The translations under genes were made by a program, and so were the position numbers. A model generated the notes under the pieces. The model ran no database searches and had not been told where the DNA came from. It saw only the letters and a list, made by a program, of their open reading frames with translations. From Psococerastis gibbosa (taxonomy: Eukaryota; Arthropoda; Insecta; Psocodea; Psocidae): a stretch of DNA of 64,000 nucleotides. Position 1 is the first letter of the stretch. Every line of letters begins with the position of its first letter. Where the stretch lies: NCBI GenBank assembly GCA_963971405.1, contig OZ020489.1, positions 4,836,001 to 4,900,000 of the forward strand, given 5' to 3'. Below, piece after piece: positions 32,665-44,352 of the stretch.

Positions 32665-33590
32665 CAACTTCTCTAACATACCCACCTCACGAAATCCCTA
32701 GTCAGAAAGCTGCTGGCTGTGTTATATACTAAATCCCACCCCAAACCCACCCCTTGCCTCATGTAGGCTGAAAACAGAATTTCTAATACTATAAAGTTGT
32801 GGGGGAAACTACACGTACATAATGGATATGTCAGGTACAATATATATGACAATATATGAGGTCAACATAGATTTAGCAAGAGGAATGCAACTTCTCTAAC
32901 ATACCTACCTCATCCACGAAATCCCTAGTCAGAAAGCTGCTGGCTGTGTTGTATACTAAATCCCACCCCAAACCCAGCGCCCCTTGCCTCATGTAGGCTG
33001 AAAACAGAATTTCTAATACTATAAAGTTGTGGGGGGAACTGCACGTACATAGTGGATATGTCCGGTACAATATATATGACAATATATGAGGTCAACATAG
33101 ATTTAGCAAGAGGAATGCAACTTCTCTAACATACCTACCTCATCCACGAAATCCCTAGTCAGAAAGCTGCTGGCTGTGTTGTATACTAAATCCCACCCCA
33201 AACCCAGCGCCCCTTGCCTCATGTAGGCTGAAAACAGAATTTCTAATACTATAAAGTTGTGGGGGGAACTGCACGTACATAGTGGATATGTCCGGTACAA
33301 TATATATGACAATATATGAGGTCAACATAGATTTAGCAAGAGGAATGCATCTTCTCTAACATACCTACCTCACGAAATCCCTAGTCAGAAAGCCAAACCC
33401 ACCCCTTGCCTCATGTAGGCTGAAAACTCAATTTCTATACTATTGCGTATAAAGTTGTGGATTACATAATGGATAATATCCATATTATGTTCAATAAATG
33501 GCAATATATAAGGTCAACTTCGAGAAATGCAAGTTCTCTAAAATGTATACCCACCTCACGAAATCCCTATTCAGAAAGTTGCTGGCTGCA
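32665..33590 (+). repeat. 230-bp satellite, about five units
   Basis: CAACTTCTCTAACATAC marks unit starts at 32665, 32888 and 33118; variant starts lie at 33348 and 33530. Units two and three are virtually identical over 230 bp. The outer units are diverged, and the last carries deletions. An identical 69-codon minus-strand frame in the two middle units simply reflects their identity. Homogenised centre and decayed edges are usual for unequal exchange. Confidence 0.9.
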
Positions 33591-33630
33591 GTGGTGGGTT
33601 TGCTCTTAATAAATTTACACTCCAAATGCT

Positions 33631-33846
33631 AATAAATAAATAAATAAGGACTTTTTCTAATAGTAAACCAACCTAGCGGAGTTAGGGATATAAAGCCCTC
33701 TATTATACACTCAACTAGGGCGTCCCGCGACCGTCAGCTTGACATGCCCTCCAAAGCATGGCCGGAAAATGTAGCCAGTGTGGGGCTTGAACCAACAACC
33801 TTTCGGGTGAAAGCCAGAGACCGTACCACCACTCTACTTGTCCTGT
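33631..33846 (-). repeat. tRNA-derived SINE family A, copy 3
   Basis: It has the family body, an AATAAATAAATAAGGAC tail side, and a B-box region GGTTCAAGCCCC on the minus strand. The A-box region reads TAGAGTGGTGGT. Moderately diverged. Confidence 0.8.
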
Positions 33847-34214
33847 CTGTCATGAAATTCAATGGAACCCCCGGGCAAACAGACCCCCACATTATATACC
33901 ATATATATACGGCATTGTTTGTCAATATACAGACCTCAAGCCCGCCTCCTCGATCCCTCGCGCTATATTAAAATAAAAATGTAAAATCCTGAGGGTTCAG
34001 GTATGGCGGGCTCTTTGTCGTCAGAACCAATGTCCGGTGAGGTGGAAAATGGCTGTACCTCCCTGTAGATAGCACCCTTGTCGACGGCACTTATTTATTA
34101 TCATTTATTTTTGTACATCTTCCCTATACTGTCTATTAAGTGCGGGTTGGAGTGCCTCTTCAAAAGGGGGAGCCGAATTTTATATGAAAATGTATTGTGT
34201 ATACAAGTTATTCA

Positions 34215-34345
34215 ATGAGTTTATACTCCCGTACCTGTACTTGGTTAAGTCATGCTTTCACCTGTTTTATTGCGTCCATGCTGAGCTTGTCTCAGCTTGC
34301 CCATTACCGCTTCCAGCCAGTGTAGGTTGACATCGAGGACGTATA
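34215..34345 (+). repeat. Short dispersed repeat
   Basis: Words such as TTAAGTCATGCT, GCTTGTCTCAGCTTG and GTGTAGGTTGACATC are shared with 52204-52298 and in part 31535-31612. Origin unknown. It lies next to a CAGA-core repeat here and at 52204. Confidence 0.4.
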
Positions 34346-34392
34346 CCAGTTTGCCAATGGCCAAAAATTCATACGGAAAACGGAAACAATAC

Positions 34393-35253
34393 AAAGAACC
34401 GGTCCGAGTTTACTCGAACATGCTTTCCTATTTATCAAAAGTAGTAGATAGAGAAAATGAGTAAATAATTTTCCTATGGATAAATTTCCGATATCTCGGG
34501 GGGGGGGGGGGGGGGGTTGTCGGTTGTCCACCTGACGTCACTGGAGGTGAGGTGAATTCTAGATAGGTCAGACCTACACATTACCTCACAGCAATACTGG
34601 CAGGGCACGCAATGCATTTGAGCGTGAATTTTCTATAATTTTTTCAAAAAAACATTTTTTTTTACAAAGCCAAATACTTTTCTGGGAAAGCAACCTGTCC
34701 GGTTTCGTTACTCAATTTAACACCTAAAACATGCCTGAAGGTAGAAATCATCGATAGAAAGGTTTCGTAGAAAAATTATTTTTTAGTCATTTTTCATTAA
34801 AATTTAGTTATTTTTATTTTTTTACCCCCAGAAGCAAACTATCTAGGGGCAAGCGACCCCCCGCATTTTGTTAAAATTAATAACGACTACAATATATGTG
34901 AATTTAAAAGAAATCGTTGGAGCCTTTTTTGAGAAATAATTTTTTTAGGCGTTTTTTTGGAGTATTTTAAATGAAACTCCCCCAAATTGAGTTAGCCCGA
35001 AATAAAAAAATAAAAAAATAGTCCCAAGGTGTGATTTTTGTGAATCTACATGCCGAATTTCATAAAAATTGACCGAGTAGTTTGCCCGGAAATTGTGGCA
35101 CAGACAGACGGACAGACAGACATTTCGTAAAAACCACTTTTTTGGGTTCCTGGGACCTTAAAACATGTAAATCCATTGAAATCTCGGAATGGAAAATTTC
35201 GACCATCATCACAAAACTTTCCTTATACTACTTATACATTAAATTGGAAAGCA
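34393..35253 (-). repeat. CAGA-core repeat family, copy 2
   Basis: It runs from GAACCGGTCCGAGTTTACTC to TTGGAAAGCAA. It matches copies 1 and 5 over its length and contains a 17-base G-run near 34499 not seen in copy 1. The CAGA core is short here (35099-35125). Confidence 0.75.
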
Positions 35254-35404
35254 ATAATATTTCAAATCCATGGGGTCGTTGGCATTGGAAAAGGGGTCTA
35301 TAATCTTTTTTTTTTTTTTTTAAAGTAGGCCTTCAGAAAAGAGTTACTCTGCATTGACTCCAAAAGCATACTCTATACTAGTACTAGGTACTCTACTAGT
35401 ACCG

Positions 35405-35710
35405 GGATGTTCAGATGACCCAAGTGAGGGCCGTCAGAAAGAAGGCAGAGATAAATACTAATATTGTTCTGGATTGCGCTCTGCAGTTGATCCTTCGATT
35501 GAGAATGGTAAAATGTTATGAATATGTTCTCAATCGTTCTTCATGGTATGGAGGGGTGGACGTTGACACATGAAGAACAGAATCAGTGCATTTAAAATGT
35601 GGATATACAGGCAGTGCATATACTGGAGAGATCGTGTCCATAAAGCTGAGGTCCTGAGGCAAATGGATACTGAAGCTGAGTTGCTGCTGACGGTTAAGAA
35701 ACGGAAACTA
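35405..35710 (+). pseudogene. LINE reverse-transcriptase C-terminal remnant
   Basis: Across two or more frames it reads LILRLRMVKCYEYVL, then VLHGMEGWTLTHEEQ, then RISAFKMWIYRQCIYWRDRV and TEAELLLTVKKRKLPYL. These match the LRxRLLKCYVFSVLLYGCETW..RISAFEMWxYRR..KRRKLxYLGH region of LINE proteins. Frameshifts near 35520 and 35570 and loss of the rest make it non-functional. Its 3' side runs into a MITE end at 35720. Confidence 0.72.
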
Positions 35711-35719
35711 CCATACTTG

Positions 35720-35766
35720 AGGGGGGTGGTGTCCCCCCCCCCCTGCACCTCTCTGGCTACACCAAT
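35720..35766. mobile_element. Isolated hAT MITE end
   Basis: G-run and C-run followed by CTCTGGCTACACCAATG, the usual right-end form of CATTGG-type hAT MITEs. No matching left end was found, so it is a fragment. Confidence 0.4.
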
Positions 35767-36070
35767 GCTACGAATATACAAGCAATAACTAAGAAGCCAG
35801 TGACTCTAAAGGCTATAGGTTGTCAATCATCAACCTCCATGATTTCATAGCGAGTAGTGATTAATGATTCTACCAGCCAACCCCCCCCCCCCTCCTCAGA
35901 GCTTGGGCAGGATATGGATACTGTTTTTATTGTATATCGGTTTGGACTACCTCGGAATAGGGAACCCAAGTCTGACAGCCTGCGGGCGCAATGAGAACAG
36001 CTGAACAGAGGGAGCATTGAATGTAAGCAATAAGGGGGCGAGACTGTCTCGGCACCCCTACCTACACCGT
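35767..36070. other. No recognisable gene
   Basis: Contains a poly-C run (35881-35892). The short frames have no motif. Confidence 0.45.
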
Positions 36071-36264
36071 GGCGTAGGCAGCTTTTATAGTCCGGGGTGG
36101 GGTCACAAGCTGTGTATATTTTGTTTAAAAGGTAGGGTAATTTGTTTTGCTGAAAATTTGAGTTTCAATCAATTTTTTCAAAAATAATTTGTTTACCATC
36201 ATATATGAATTTACTAATTTAGGGGGGTCATGACCCCCCCCCCCCCCCCGTGGATCCGCCATTG
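36071..36264. mobile_element. Chimeric or mismatched MITE
   Basis: The left end is of CCGTGGCGTAGGCAG type, and the right end GTGGATCCGCCATTG belongs to the family at 9698. No TSD is seen. The interior (GGGGTCACAAG, CATATATGAATTTACTAATTT) is related to 37250-37405. Confidence 0.45.
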
Positions 36265-36720
36265 CTTGTAGGTCTATACATTGTCACCCTAAATTCAGAA
36301 GGGCGTAACCAACATTTTTTTGCGAAATTCAGTTTTGAGTAGATTTAGTGACCTTGCAATGAGCTCAAAAAAATCTGGGGAATATTTTCAATAGAGAGGG
36401 CGTATCTAACTGCTGTAGCAAACTATACAGACATTTGCAGGTATATAGGCAATTGGTTGCTGAAAGATTTCCCCCGGGGATACAATGAGAGCTAAGTGCT
36501 GAGCAGGGAATTTAAAGAATAAGAGGACACAAAACGGTCTCGGTGCCCCTGCCTGAGCCTGAGCTTTTATAGGCTGGGTAGTCTTATGTAGGTCTATATT
36601 ATACAATATACATATACATGTTATTCACTTGAATGCAATTTCAGTTTTAGGACAATATAACATGTAAAAAAAATTATGATTATCGCTGAGCTTCCGCAGC
36701 CCGTATGCCATTGTACCTAG

Positions 36721-36994
36721 CAGACACGGATCTAGAATGAGACCAAAGAAGGGGCTAAGATGAAATTTCGAATTTTTTTTGAAAAATAGGACTGAAATAT
36801 TGGGGGTTTACGCATTTTCAGAGCAATAGGGGTTCTATATTATAGGTAATTAATACAATCGAGCACATGGGGGGCCCGGGGGTCTGCCCCGGGAGAAATT
36901 GTGTGAAAAATATGACTGAAATAGTGGGATTTTACGCATGTTGAGGAACCTAATGGGGGGGGGGGGGGCTATAGCCCCCGTAGATCCGCGCCTG
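36721..36994 (-). mobile_element. hAT-type MITE, CAGGCGCGGATCTA family
   Basis: CAGACACGGATCTAG at the left and TAGATCCGCGCCTG at the right. The flanks GTACCTAG and GCACCTAT agree at 6 of 8. The interior holds two copies of the TGAAATA-TTTTACGCAT module, each preceded by a GC-rich hairpin. It is inverse to 28393. Confidence 0.82.
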
Positions 36995-37249
36995 GCACCT
37001 ATAGGTATTATATTTGCTTATATGCTCGATAGCAATTTGCAGGTAGGCAATGGGTAACTGAAATATTACCGCCAATAAGGATACCGGATACTGTGAGAGC
37101 TAAGGGAACAGGCAATGTAAGCAATAAGTTAGATTAGAAGGGCTCTATAACTTATATTGTATATATATGTGTAGGTCGTAGGATGTCTTAATTGGGAATG
37201 ATAAAATTAAGTACTACGCAAGCGTGTTATGCAAAAAGCATGCTCAAGA

Positions 37250-37405
37250 GCGGATGCACTGAAAAATTTAGGGGGGGGGGTCACAAGTAAGTTTAAAAGG
37301 TTTTTTTTAAAAAAAAATTTGAGTTTTATTCAAAAAAAAATTCTATCATATGAATTTACTCATTTAGGGGGTTATGACCCCCTGCCCCCCCCCCCTGCTG
37401 CATGC
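37250..37405. mobile_element. MITE fragment, relative of 36071
   Basis: GGGTCACAAG, a long A-rich interior, GAATTTACTCATTTAGGGGG and GTTATGACCCCC match the interior of 36071-36264. TIRs are not intact. Confidence 0.45.
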
Positions 37406-38330
37406 TGTACAAAAAAAATAGATGATAAGTGTCGTTTTTGTTAATTCGTGTCTCATGGTGAGACAGTTTTACCATCTGGGATCGAACTACGTTGGTAATA
37501 TCATGCCTAAATTCCTAAATTTTGAAATAGTGACCCCGGGCTCATAAAATATAGATTAAGCACGTAAAAACCTAGTAACCGCCGTGACGAATATACCCAT
37601 TTCAAAAAAGATCAAGCAATACACACTGCAGAATTCAATTGTTGAGTGGCGCATGCTATTTGGGGCGCCCGAGGACTTGGCCCCTCTGGCCCTTGATGAC
37701 AAATTGACAATAGGACCACCGTAGTTGACAAATATCAATGAGGGACCCCGCTGAATACACAAATAGGGCCAATTTTGATCCGAAATGTATCCAAAATAGT
37801 GGCTCCAGGCATGTTACAAAGTAAGTTGGAATTGGATGTTTACCGCTTTTTAATTGTGGTTTCCCAACGTGGTTTCCTTAAGGACATATTGGACGTTCCC
37901 ACTACGGCACTACGCGTGTTTTGTACAAAGTAGAATTTTCCTATGTAATATCGATCATATACTATAACCATAAGCGGGAGTAGAATTGAAAGAAATGTTC
38001 AGCTACATTTGTATACATACAGTACTACAGTAGTATGTATAATAACTTTCACCCAAAAGGTTTTTGGTACTTGGTACACTTGCTACATTTTCAGGTCATG
38101 CTCTTAGAGCAGGTGGTCCCCTGGCCTTGCTAGTTGAGTGTACGAGAAGGTTTTATTGCTCTATCGCTTAGTAAATTGCACTATATAACAAAAAAGTCAT
38201 TATTTATTTATTTAATTTATTTATAGCCGGTATTAACACCGCTTCGTCGCAGTTTTTGAAGGGGTAAAAAAAATTGCAATTAAGCTTAGGTTATGTCCAC
38301 ACCTTCACAGGAACTGTGGCCAAACGGTGT
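37406..38330. other. No recognisable gene
   Basis: A B-box-like GTTCGATCCC lies on the minus strand near 37480 without a matching A-box. A 68-codon frame (37556-37762, minus) has no motif. Confidence 0.45.
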
Positions 38331-38332
38331 TA

Positions 38333-39040
38333 GTGCCGGCCACCTGACGTCACTCGCCACTGGTGCACTGGTGGTGAGGTAAATTCTAGATAGGTCAGAC
38401 CAACACATTACCACACAGCAAGGGCACGCAATGCATTTGACCGTGAATTTTCTATCAATTTTTCAAAAACATTTTTTTTGCACAAAACCAAATAATTTTT
38501 GTGGGAAAGCAACCTGTCCAGTTCCGTTAATCAATTTAACACCTTAAACATGCCTGAAGGTATAGAAATCATCGATAGAAAGGTGTCGCAGAAAAATTAT
38601 TTTTTAGTAACTTCTCATTAAAATTTAGTCATATTTATTTTTTAACCCCAGAAGCAAACTATCAAGGGGCAAGCGACCCCCCGTATTTTATCAACATTAA
38701 CAACAACTACAATATATGTGAATTTAAAAGAAATCGTTGGAGCCGTTTTGGGGAAATAATTTTTTTATACGTTTTTTTTTAAGTTTTTTGAAAATAAAAA
38801 CCCCTTAAATTGAGTTAGCCCAAAATAAAAAAAATGGTCCCGACGTATGATTTTTGTGAACCTACATGCAAAATTTCATCAAAATCGACCGAGTAGTTTG
38901 CCCGGAAATCGACGCACAGACAGACAGACGGACAGACAGACAGACATTTCGTAAAAACGTGTAAATCCGTTGACATCTCGGAATCGAAAATTTCGACCGT
39001 CACAAAGCTTTCCTTATACTACGTATAAATTGGAAACCAA
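38333..39040 (-). repeat. CAGA-core repeat family, copy 3 (truncated)
   Basis: It lacks the GAACCGGTCC end present in copies 1, 2, 4 and 5. It retains GGTAAATTCTAGATAGGTCA, GCAAGCGACCCCCC, a CAGA core at 38918-38945 and the terminal CTTTCCTTATACTACGTATA region. Confidence 0.72.
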
Positions 39041-40488
39041 AAAAGAAAAAAAAAAGTTAGTAAACGGCGACGGATGAATGTGTCCCTCTGGGCTCCGAAC
39101 CTTGGACATGCAGACCAACAAACCTGAACGGCAATAAACCCAACAGTGGCGTGGCAGTGCATAATGCGAGCGTTGTGTATCAACAAAGCGGGCCATAAAA
39201 TAGAGACAGATGTGGCCGCAAGAGAATTAGACAGTCATAGATATTGAATACGTAGAATACTGCGTTGCAGTTCTATTGCTTAATTTCGCAATCGGTTTCA
39301 TACTACAGGTACTACGGACGGACGCAGCCCATTCTTTTGGAGGGGAAGTGCTGGGTCAAAACAGATTAAACTCATTTAGTATTATTATAAAATTAAATTA
39401 ATATAGGCCTACAGTATATTTATTATTATATAATATTGTTCAATGACTATGAAGGCCATGCCTCTAATGACTATAAACACAGCAGGCAATGTAAGTCCAA
39501 CTAACCCTTTGTTAAATAGTATTACACTATTGCCATTAACCTTCACAAATAAAATAGTGATACTTATTTGTGATAGATAAAGTGGGAAAGTTCTTGGAAA
39601 ATATAGCCTAAATTTAAATAAAAATAAGTTAAGTAAATAAAAGTCCAATTATATTTTATGTATATATTTATTAAATTTTATATATTTCAAATGATATTTT
39701 CCCAGACTTTTCCCATTTTGCCACAGATATGCTACACTACACAAATAGCTTGCATAAGATTGTATGCATGTAAATGGAAAGGCCATGTCATGATCTAGGC
39801 ATTCAAAGTCAATGCCAAAAACGAATATAAAAGACGAGTACTACCGCACCCGTTTCCCAGATGGCTGCCCGCCCCGCCCCTCACCCATTTTTCTATAAGC
39901 TAAACATCAGTCTTCCGTCAGTTTATCATTTAACCGCGGTTTCTTAAAAAACCACGTAACTCCATAAAATTTTGCTTTGTTGACGCTGAAAGAGCAATTA
40001 GACTATTTAGGCGGATTTGATGGCGATTTAGAGCAGAAAATCGGACGACCTTTCCTTTCGACTATGTGGCCTTCACCTTCGGTATTCGTCCTTGGAATTT
40101 TGATATTGTAAACTGAGTGTTATGAGTGTGACGTATGACTAATTTAATATAATTAGTAAGGCTTTTTCGGCTGGAGTCTGATGATGGAAAGGGGAATCCG
40201 GGCAGAAAGGCCGTGGTCGATCTGAAAGAGTTCTTCCAAACGTTTCGTCAGCACCAGCCGTTGACATCATCAGTGGCACTATGCAGGCTTCGATGACGTA
40301 GGAGGTTCAGTAGGGAGTCGTGTAGCTAGGGTGTTTGGCGCCCTTGGCCAGGGCTAATGGTGGCGCCCCTTCTTATATTATAATTTTATAATTATCGTTA
40401 TTTCACTACTTTTTATTAGCCATTATTTAGCATCACAATTAGATTTTTTAAAATTAATTTTGGGCTGTTTTTGGTGGCCTTTGGGCCC
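39041..40488. other. No confident gene; repeat segment and GC boxes
   Basis: About 39436-39550 repeats 25765-25870. CCCGCCCCGCCCC at 39868-39880 holds two overlapping GC-box words, next to an ATG (39861), but no supported exon follows. Near 40230, AAACGTTTCGTCAGCACC resembles sequence common near LINE 3' ends. Confidence 0.35.
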
Positions 40489-40716
40489 CAGTGGCGGCGC
40501 TACGGGGGTGCCCGAGGGGGCCTGGCCCTCCCAACAGTTTCTCCGGCCCCTCCGTGGCCCCCCCACTTTTCAGATATTTTACATGTTGTTAAATTGGAGA
40601 ATTATTGAACCGTATACCTACTCCCAATGACAAATGTTTCGTTTTTTCATTGGTCCCCCGGATAGAAGTCATGCCAATCATGGCCCCCCGCCATAAAATT
40701 TCTAGCGCCGCCACTG
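40489..40716. mobile_element. hAT-type MITE, CAGTGGCGGCGCTA family
   Basis: CAGTGGCGGCGCTA is inverted as TAGCGCCGCCACTG, 14 of 14. The flanks TTGGGCCC and CATTTGGC do not match, so the TSD is lost or the flank rearranged. It is the 228-bp relative of 16677. Confidence 0.75.
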
Positions 40717-40784
40717 CATTTGGCACATGCAAAAGTGCAATAGAACTTAAGACACTAATAAGGTCACAAAATCTGATCTTAACT

Positions 40785-40918
40785 CAATTTTTTTAACGTA
40801 ATTTATTAATGAATTAATGGATGAATTCTTCATACAATACAGATTTACATAAGAACGTTTATTTGCGGGGGGGGGGGGGGGTCCGGAACCCTTGGACCAC
40901 CCCCTGGGCACGGCCATG
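40785..40918. mobile_element. Truncated MITE, relative of 17792
   Basis: The right end CCCTGGGCACGGCCATG and interior TAATTTATTAATGAATTAAT plus ACAGATTTACATAAGAA match the family at 17792 and 31315. The left end is missing. Confidence 0.6.
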
Positions 40919-41216
40919 AGTACCCTCAATCGGAACTCACTGTATAAGGTTACGAAAAACTAAACTGACGATATTCAACAAACTTTAGCAAGATAGGTTA
41001 TTAGGCTATCAAAAATAATTATCATGAAATTTACAACATATTATCTTTTAATTATCCTGTCCTGGCTCTTATTTGTGACATTGGTTTACATTTTACATAA
41101 TTACATACTAATTATACTATATATAGGTTCATTTAGGTTGCTGACAAGTGCCAACCCCTTACAGCCTTACCGAACCTAATTAATTCAACGTTTCAACCAT
41201 TCCAATCAGTAGCGTA

Positions 41217-41456
41217 TCTACAATTCGTGGGCCCCGGTGTATAAGATAAGGCATGGGCCCCAAGAAAATAGAGATGGTAGGCCTAGAAATTAAAATTAAA
41301 ATCCTGCATTAATATTAATTATTTTTTGAACTTTGTTTATTATAAGTTTTCTTTAATTTTTAAATATTTTCATGACTTTTATAAAGAAGATAAATACAGT
41401 ATGGCATGTAAGTCTCGATATCGTCGCCGTTTTGCACCAGAGTAGTTCCGCCACTG
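41217..41456. mobile_element. hAT-type MITE, CAGTAGCGTATCTAC family
   Basis: The left end CAGTAGCGTATCTAC and right end GTAGTTCCGCCACTG agree partly. TTCCAAT precedes the left end and TTTCCAAT starts two bases past the right end, so the TSD is offset. The interior is GGGCCCC-rich near the left. Confidence 0.5.
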
Positions 41457-41569
41457 AATTTCCAATCCAAAATACAACCTGCTAAACCGATATCCCTTTT
41501 TCGGATACATTTACAATTTACGGCCCTGCCCTAAAAGACAAGCGACTAAGTGACTGAAAACAAAATCAG

Positions 41570-42201
41570 CAAATGAACCTTGCAAATCAAACCACAGTGC
41601 CCTAAACGATGCCCAATATTAACATCAGGATATAACCGGTTTTACCGCCAAAACAACTCACCAACAGCAAGTAAAAACGGTCTAACCCGCCCCCACAGCT
41701 GGAGAACGCGTTCCAGTATTAATCCAGCGGGCGTTAACACTCGAGAGGGGTGGGAGTTGCGCTGTTTTGGTTTTGAAGCGTCTGGAACACACGGAGATAA
41801 GGCCTGGTAGATGGGGTTCATCTTAGTGTGAAAAACACATCTCGTTGATTCGGTCATTCGAACGGAAACCGACAACCGTGAACGCGTTTGCAACCAGCCG
41901 GAAATAGCAAGGGCGTTCGCATGCAGTGAACCGCAGCGAGTCGAAACTAGTCGTAGATAATGCACATGGCGCAAAATTTTATCTAGTTTTTTTTTAAAAG
42001 TAATTTTTGAATTTAAAAATTTTCGCGCGCGCGGGGTAGTACGGTGTCGTGTTGAAGTTTAGCGCGGTGGTTTCGCACGGACGATGTTCCGTCGGTGAAT
42101 TGTTTTGGCGGATTGCAGTGGTGTTTTTGATTTTTTAAATTGTGCTTTGGTTTTCAAATAATTAGGTTTTCCATGAAGCTTTGGTCCGTCTGTAGTAATC
42201 C
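41570..42201. promoter_or_regulatory. CpG-rich patch with a possible 5' exon
   Basis: This stretch is clearly richer in CpG than its surroundings (for example GCGCGCGCGGGG near 42025). ATG at 42173 opens MKLWSVCSN and runs directly into CCGTAAGTG, a strong donor at 42202. Inverted words CCGCCAAAACAACTCACC (41646) and GGTGAATTGTTTTGGCGG (42095-42115) bound about 470 bp, so it could instead be a TIR element. No downstream exon was recognised. Confidence 0.25.
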
Positions 42202-42526
42202 GTAAGTGTTTTTTTGTTTTGTTTTTTAATATTTGCTGCTAGGTAAATTTAGATATTAAATATTACTTTTACAACAACCTCCTTTATCCTATTCTTTAAA
42301 CGTTGTAAGTAAATTAGAAAACGTCGTGATTACGAAGATAAGCGTGTAAGCATACGATAACTCTAATTTGTAATTTTGATTTAAGAAATCCAAATTTTCT
42401 TTACCCTAATTCCTGAAGAAAGTGGTCCTAAATTATGTACAAGACGCTTGAAGAGCAAATACATAGATCTTCAATAACAAAAACTACAACTGTAACTAAT
42501 GCCAATCTTCAACACTAACTTACTAT

Positions 42527-43110
42527 ATTTATAATAATAATAATAATAATAATAAACGTCTTATATTTACGGGGCGAGACTTAAGACTAGAAAGTCTTTT
42601 TTTGCCTAACCCACGTCCAAAAACAATACAATGGACAAAATACATACGCTTATCGTAAACAATCTTATTCTAACAATGCATAAAAAGAACTTATTCTAAA
42701 GTGACGTGACGTAAAAAAAAACACATACAGTAAATATCTAGACATTATTCTTATTCTAAACCTATTCTGTTCCTAGTAATTTTTTCAGCAACTGGGTTTT
42801 GAACCCACGAATCTTTGGCTGCGATCTAATTTCCTTATCTATAGGGAGTTCCACTGGCGGCAGACATTTACAAAAAAAGAACTACCATATAAAGCTGTGT
42901 TATGTCGGGGTATTCGCAATACAAGTCCATTTCTATGGGAATTCAATGGCTTTAGGCGGTCATATAGATATGGAGGAGCTGCACTGTTCAAAACCTTATA
43001 TACTAATAATAGTGAGTGGAAAGTTCTTCTTTCACCTAATTTCAGCCACTGATTTACTAGGTTTCTGTTTTGGAGTAATAACACAGCAGCAACAATTATT
43101 TAATTAACTT
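42527..43110 (-). mobile_element. 5'-truncated LINE with 3' UTR and (TTA)n tail
   Basis: Read on the minus strand: a coding remnant (43084 to 42762), about 200 bp of 3' UTR with a hairpin-like GACTAGAAAGTC region, AATATAAGACG, then a (TTA)n tail at 42527-42555. The tail and the truncation at about 43110 are the marks of target-primed insertion. The UTR resembles 3467-3560. Confidence 0.7.
42762..43084 (-). pseudogene. LINE reverse-transcriptase C-terminus, frameshifted
   Basis: It reads ERRTFHSLLLVYKVLNSAAP, then LRIPRHNTALYGSSFFVN, then CRQWNSL, the RRxxHSLLLxYK..IPRHN..SFFxxxxRxWNSLP pattern at the C-terminus of CR1/Jockey-type LINEs. A stop follows WNSL near 42837. The protein tail continues in another frame as KEIRSQPKIRGFKTQLLKKL and ends at a stop at 42762-42764, so one frameshift is present. 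The polymerase core is missing. Confidence 0.78.
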
Positions 43111-43429
43111 ATCTATGTAAATTGAAAAGTTTGCAATCATAACTTACGCTACGTGAGTAAAATTAAACGTTGAAATTTCATGTTTAAAAGCTGGGTTGTA
43201 ACTTGTAAAATTAGTAATGAGTGTACGCCTACGAGTTTAAGAATTACTTCAGATAACCAATTATTTTGTGAATAACGTACTAATTCTTTATATAGTATAT
43301 TCTCATGACATTTGGGAGCGTCAAGCAGCTAAGCCCTGGTCAAGTTGACGCTGTTGCTACAGCCGATAGCTAGACCTAAAAAATTAACGTATACGTAGGA
43401 TATATTGAGTATCTATTTTTTCCTCACTT

Positions 43430-43620
43430 TTGAATTGAATTGAATTGAATATTTATTAGAAAACATACAACAATTAACAAACACCATTAGTTATCCCGGC
43501 CCTAAGTTCCTCAAGAGGACTTGTGTTGGCGGGATTAATTACTTCCTTGTGTTGTGACAGCCGTAAAGATATGAAAATTGTCTTAGATGCTGAACAATTC
43601 ACAAATAACATATAGATATA
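43430..43620 (-). repeat. LINE-like 3' end with (TTGAA)n tail
   Basis: A TGAATTGAATTGAATTGAAT run at 43431-43450, then ATTTATTAGAAAACATACAA and TCCCGGCCCTAAGTTCCTCA. The latter recurs at 6472-6535. Read on the minus strand it is a 3' UTR ending in a short-repeat tail. Confidence 0.5.
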
Positions 43621-44345
43621 TAGCCTATAGGTACTATGTAAGCTAAAGTAAATTTGCGTTTTGCACTTGAAAAATTAGGCTACTTCTCCGGGAAACTCCA
43701 TATAAAAGGCATTTAACCACTTTTACAGAATATTTGTAAATCAGTTGGGTTAATGTTCTGCCCTTATGGACAGTTTGTATTTTTATGAATTTTTTTATGT
43801 GATCATTTTCATATATCTTTGCGACTTTGCGGCTGTGGAACGAGGATTTATAATTATAGTATTTTCTTCGTACATACCAGAGCATATTTTAAGAAATTTT
43901 CACTGGGTGGCACAAATTGAAATCTTATTCTATGTCGTGTAAATTTTGCTTGTATCCACCCCCTCCCCTCCATAAATAAGTTCATATTATTATTTTTAAT
44001 AATGGATAGTACACCTAGTTCTAAATAATCACACTTTTTCAAGATTACCAAAACCATCATTTATATATTTTCAAAATAATCAAGCAAAACGTTAAAAACA
44101 AAATTGGCGCCATAAATACGATGGGCAACGTAACTTATGACTATTTTTTTAAATTCTTTTCTAATTTCTAGTTTTGTTAGTCTTGTAATTTGAAATTTGT
44201 GCCCAATTTCTGTGGGGCAATATGCCCAAAAGTATGAGGCAAAATCACCTCACTGGGGGGCACGCTTGCAGAAGTCTACACAGTGCTACTGAAGATGCCG
44301 ACCGCAGACATTGACGATAAGTTTGGAAGTAAGCTTTCAGATCGC
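43621..44345. other. No recognisable gene
   Basis: AT-rich; minus-strand frames at 43643-43885 and 43854-44060 have no recognisable motifs. Confidence 0.45.
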
Positions 44346-44352
44346 CCAACGG

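Noticed and set aside
32873..33312. Two identical 69-codon frames on the minus strand
   Set aside because: They lie in identical satellite units; the frame is not maintained in the diverged outer units.
41642..41974. 110-codon minus-strand frame in the CpG-rich patch
   Set aside because: High GC lengthens chance frames; no motif and no splice signals around it.
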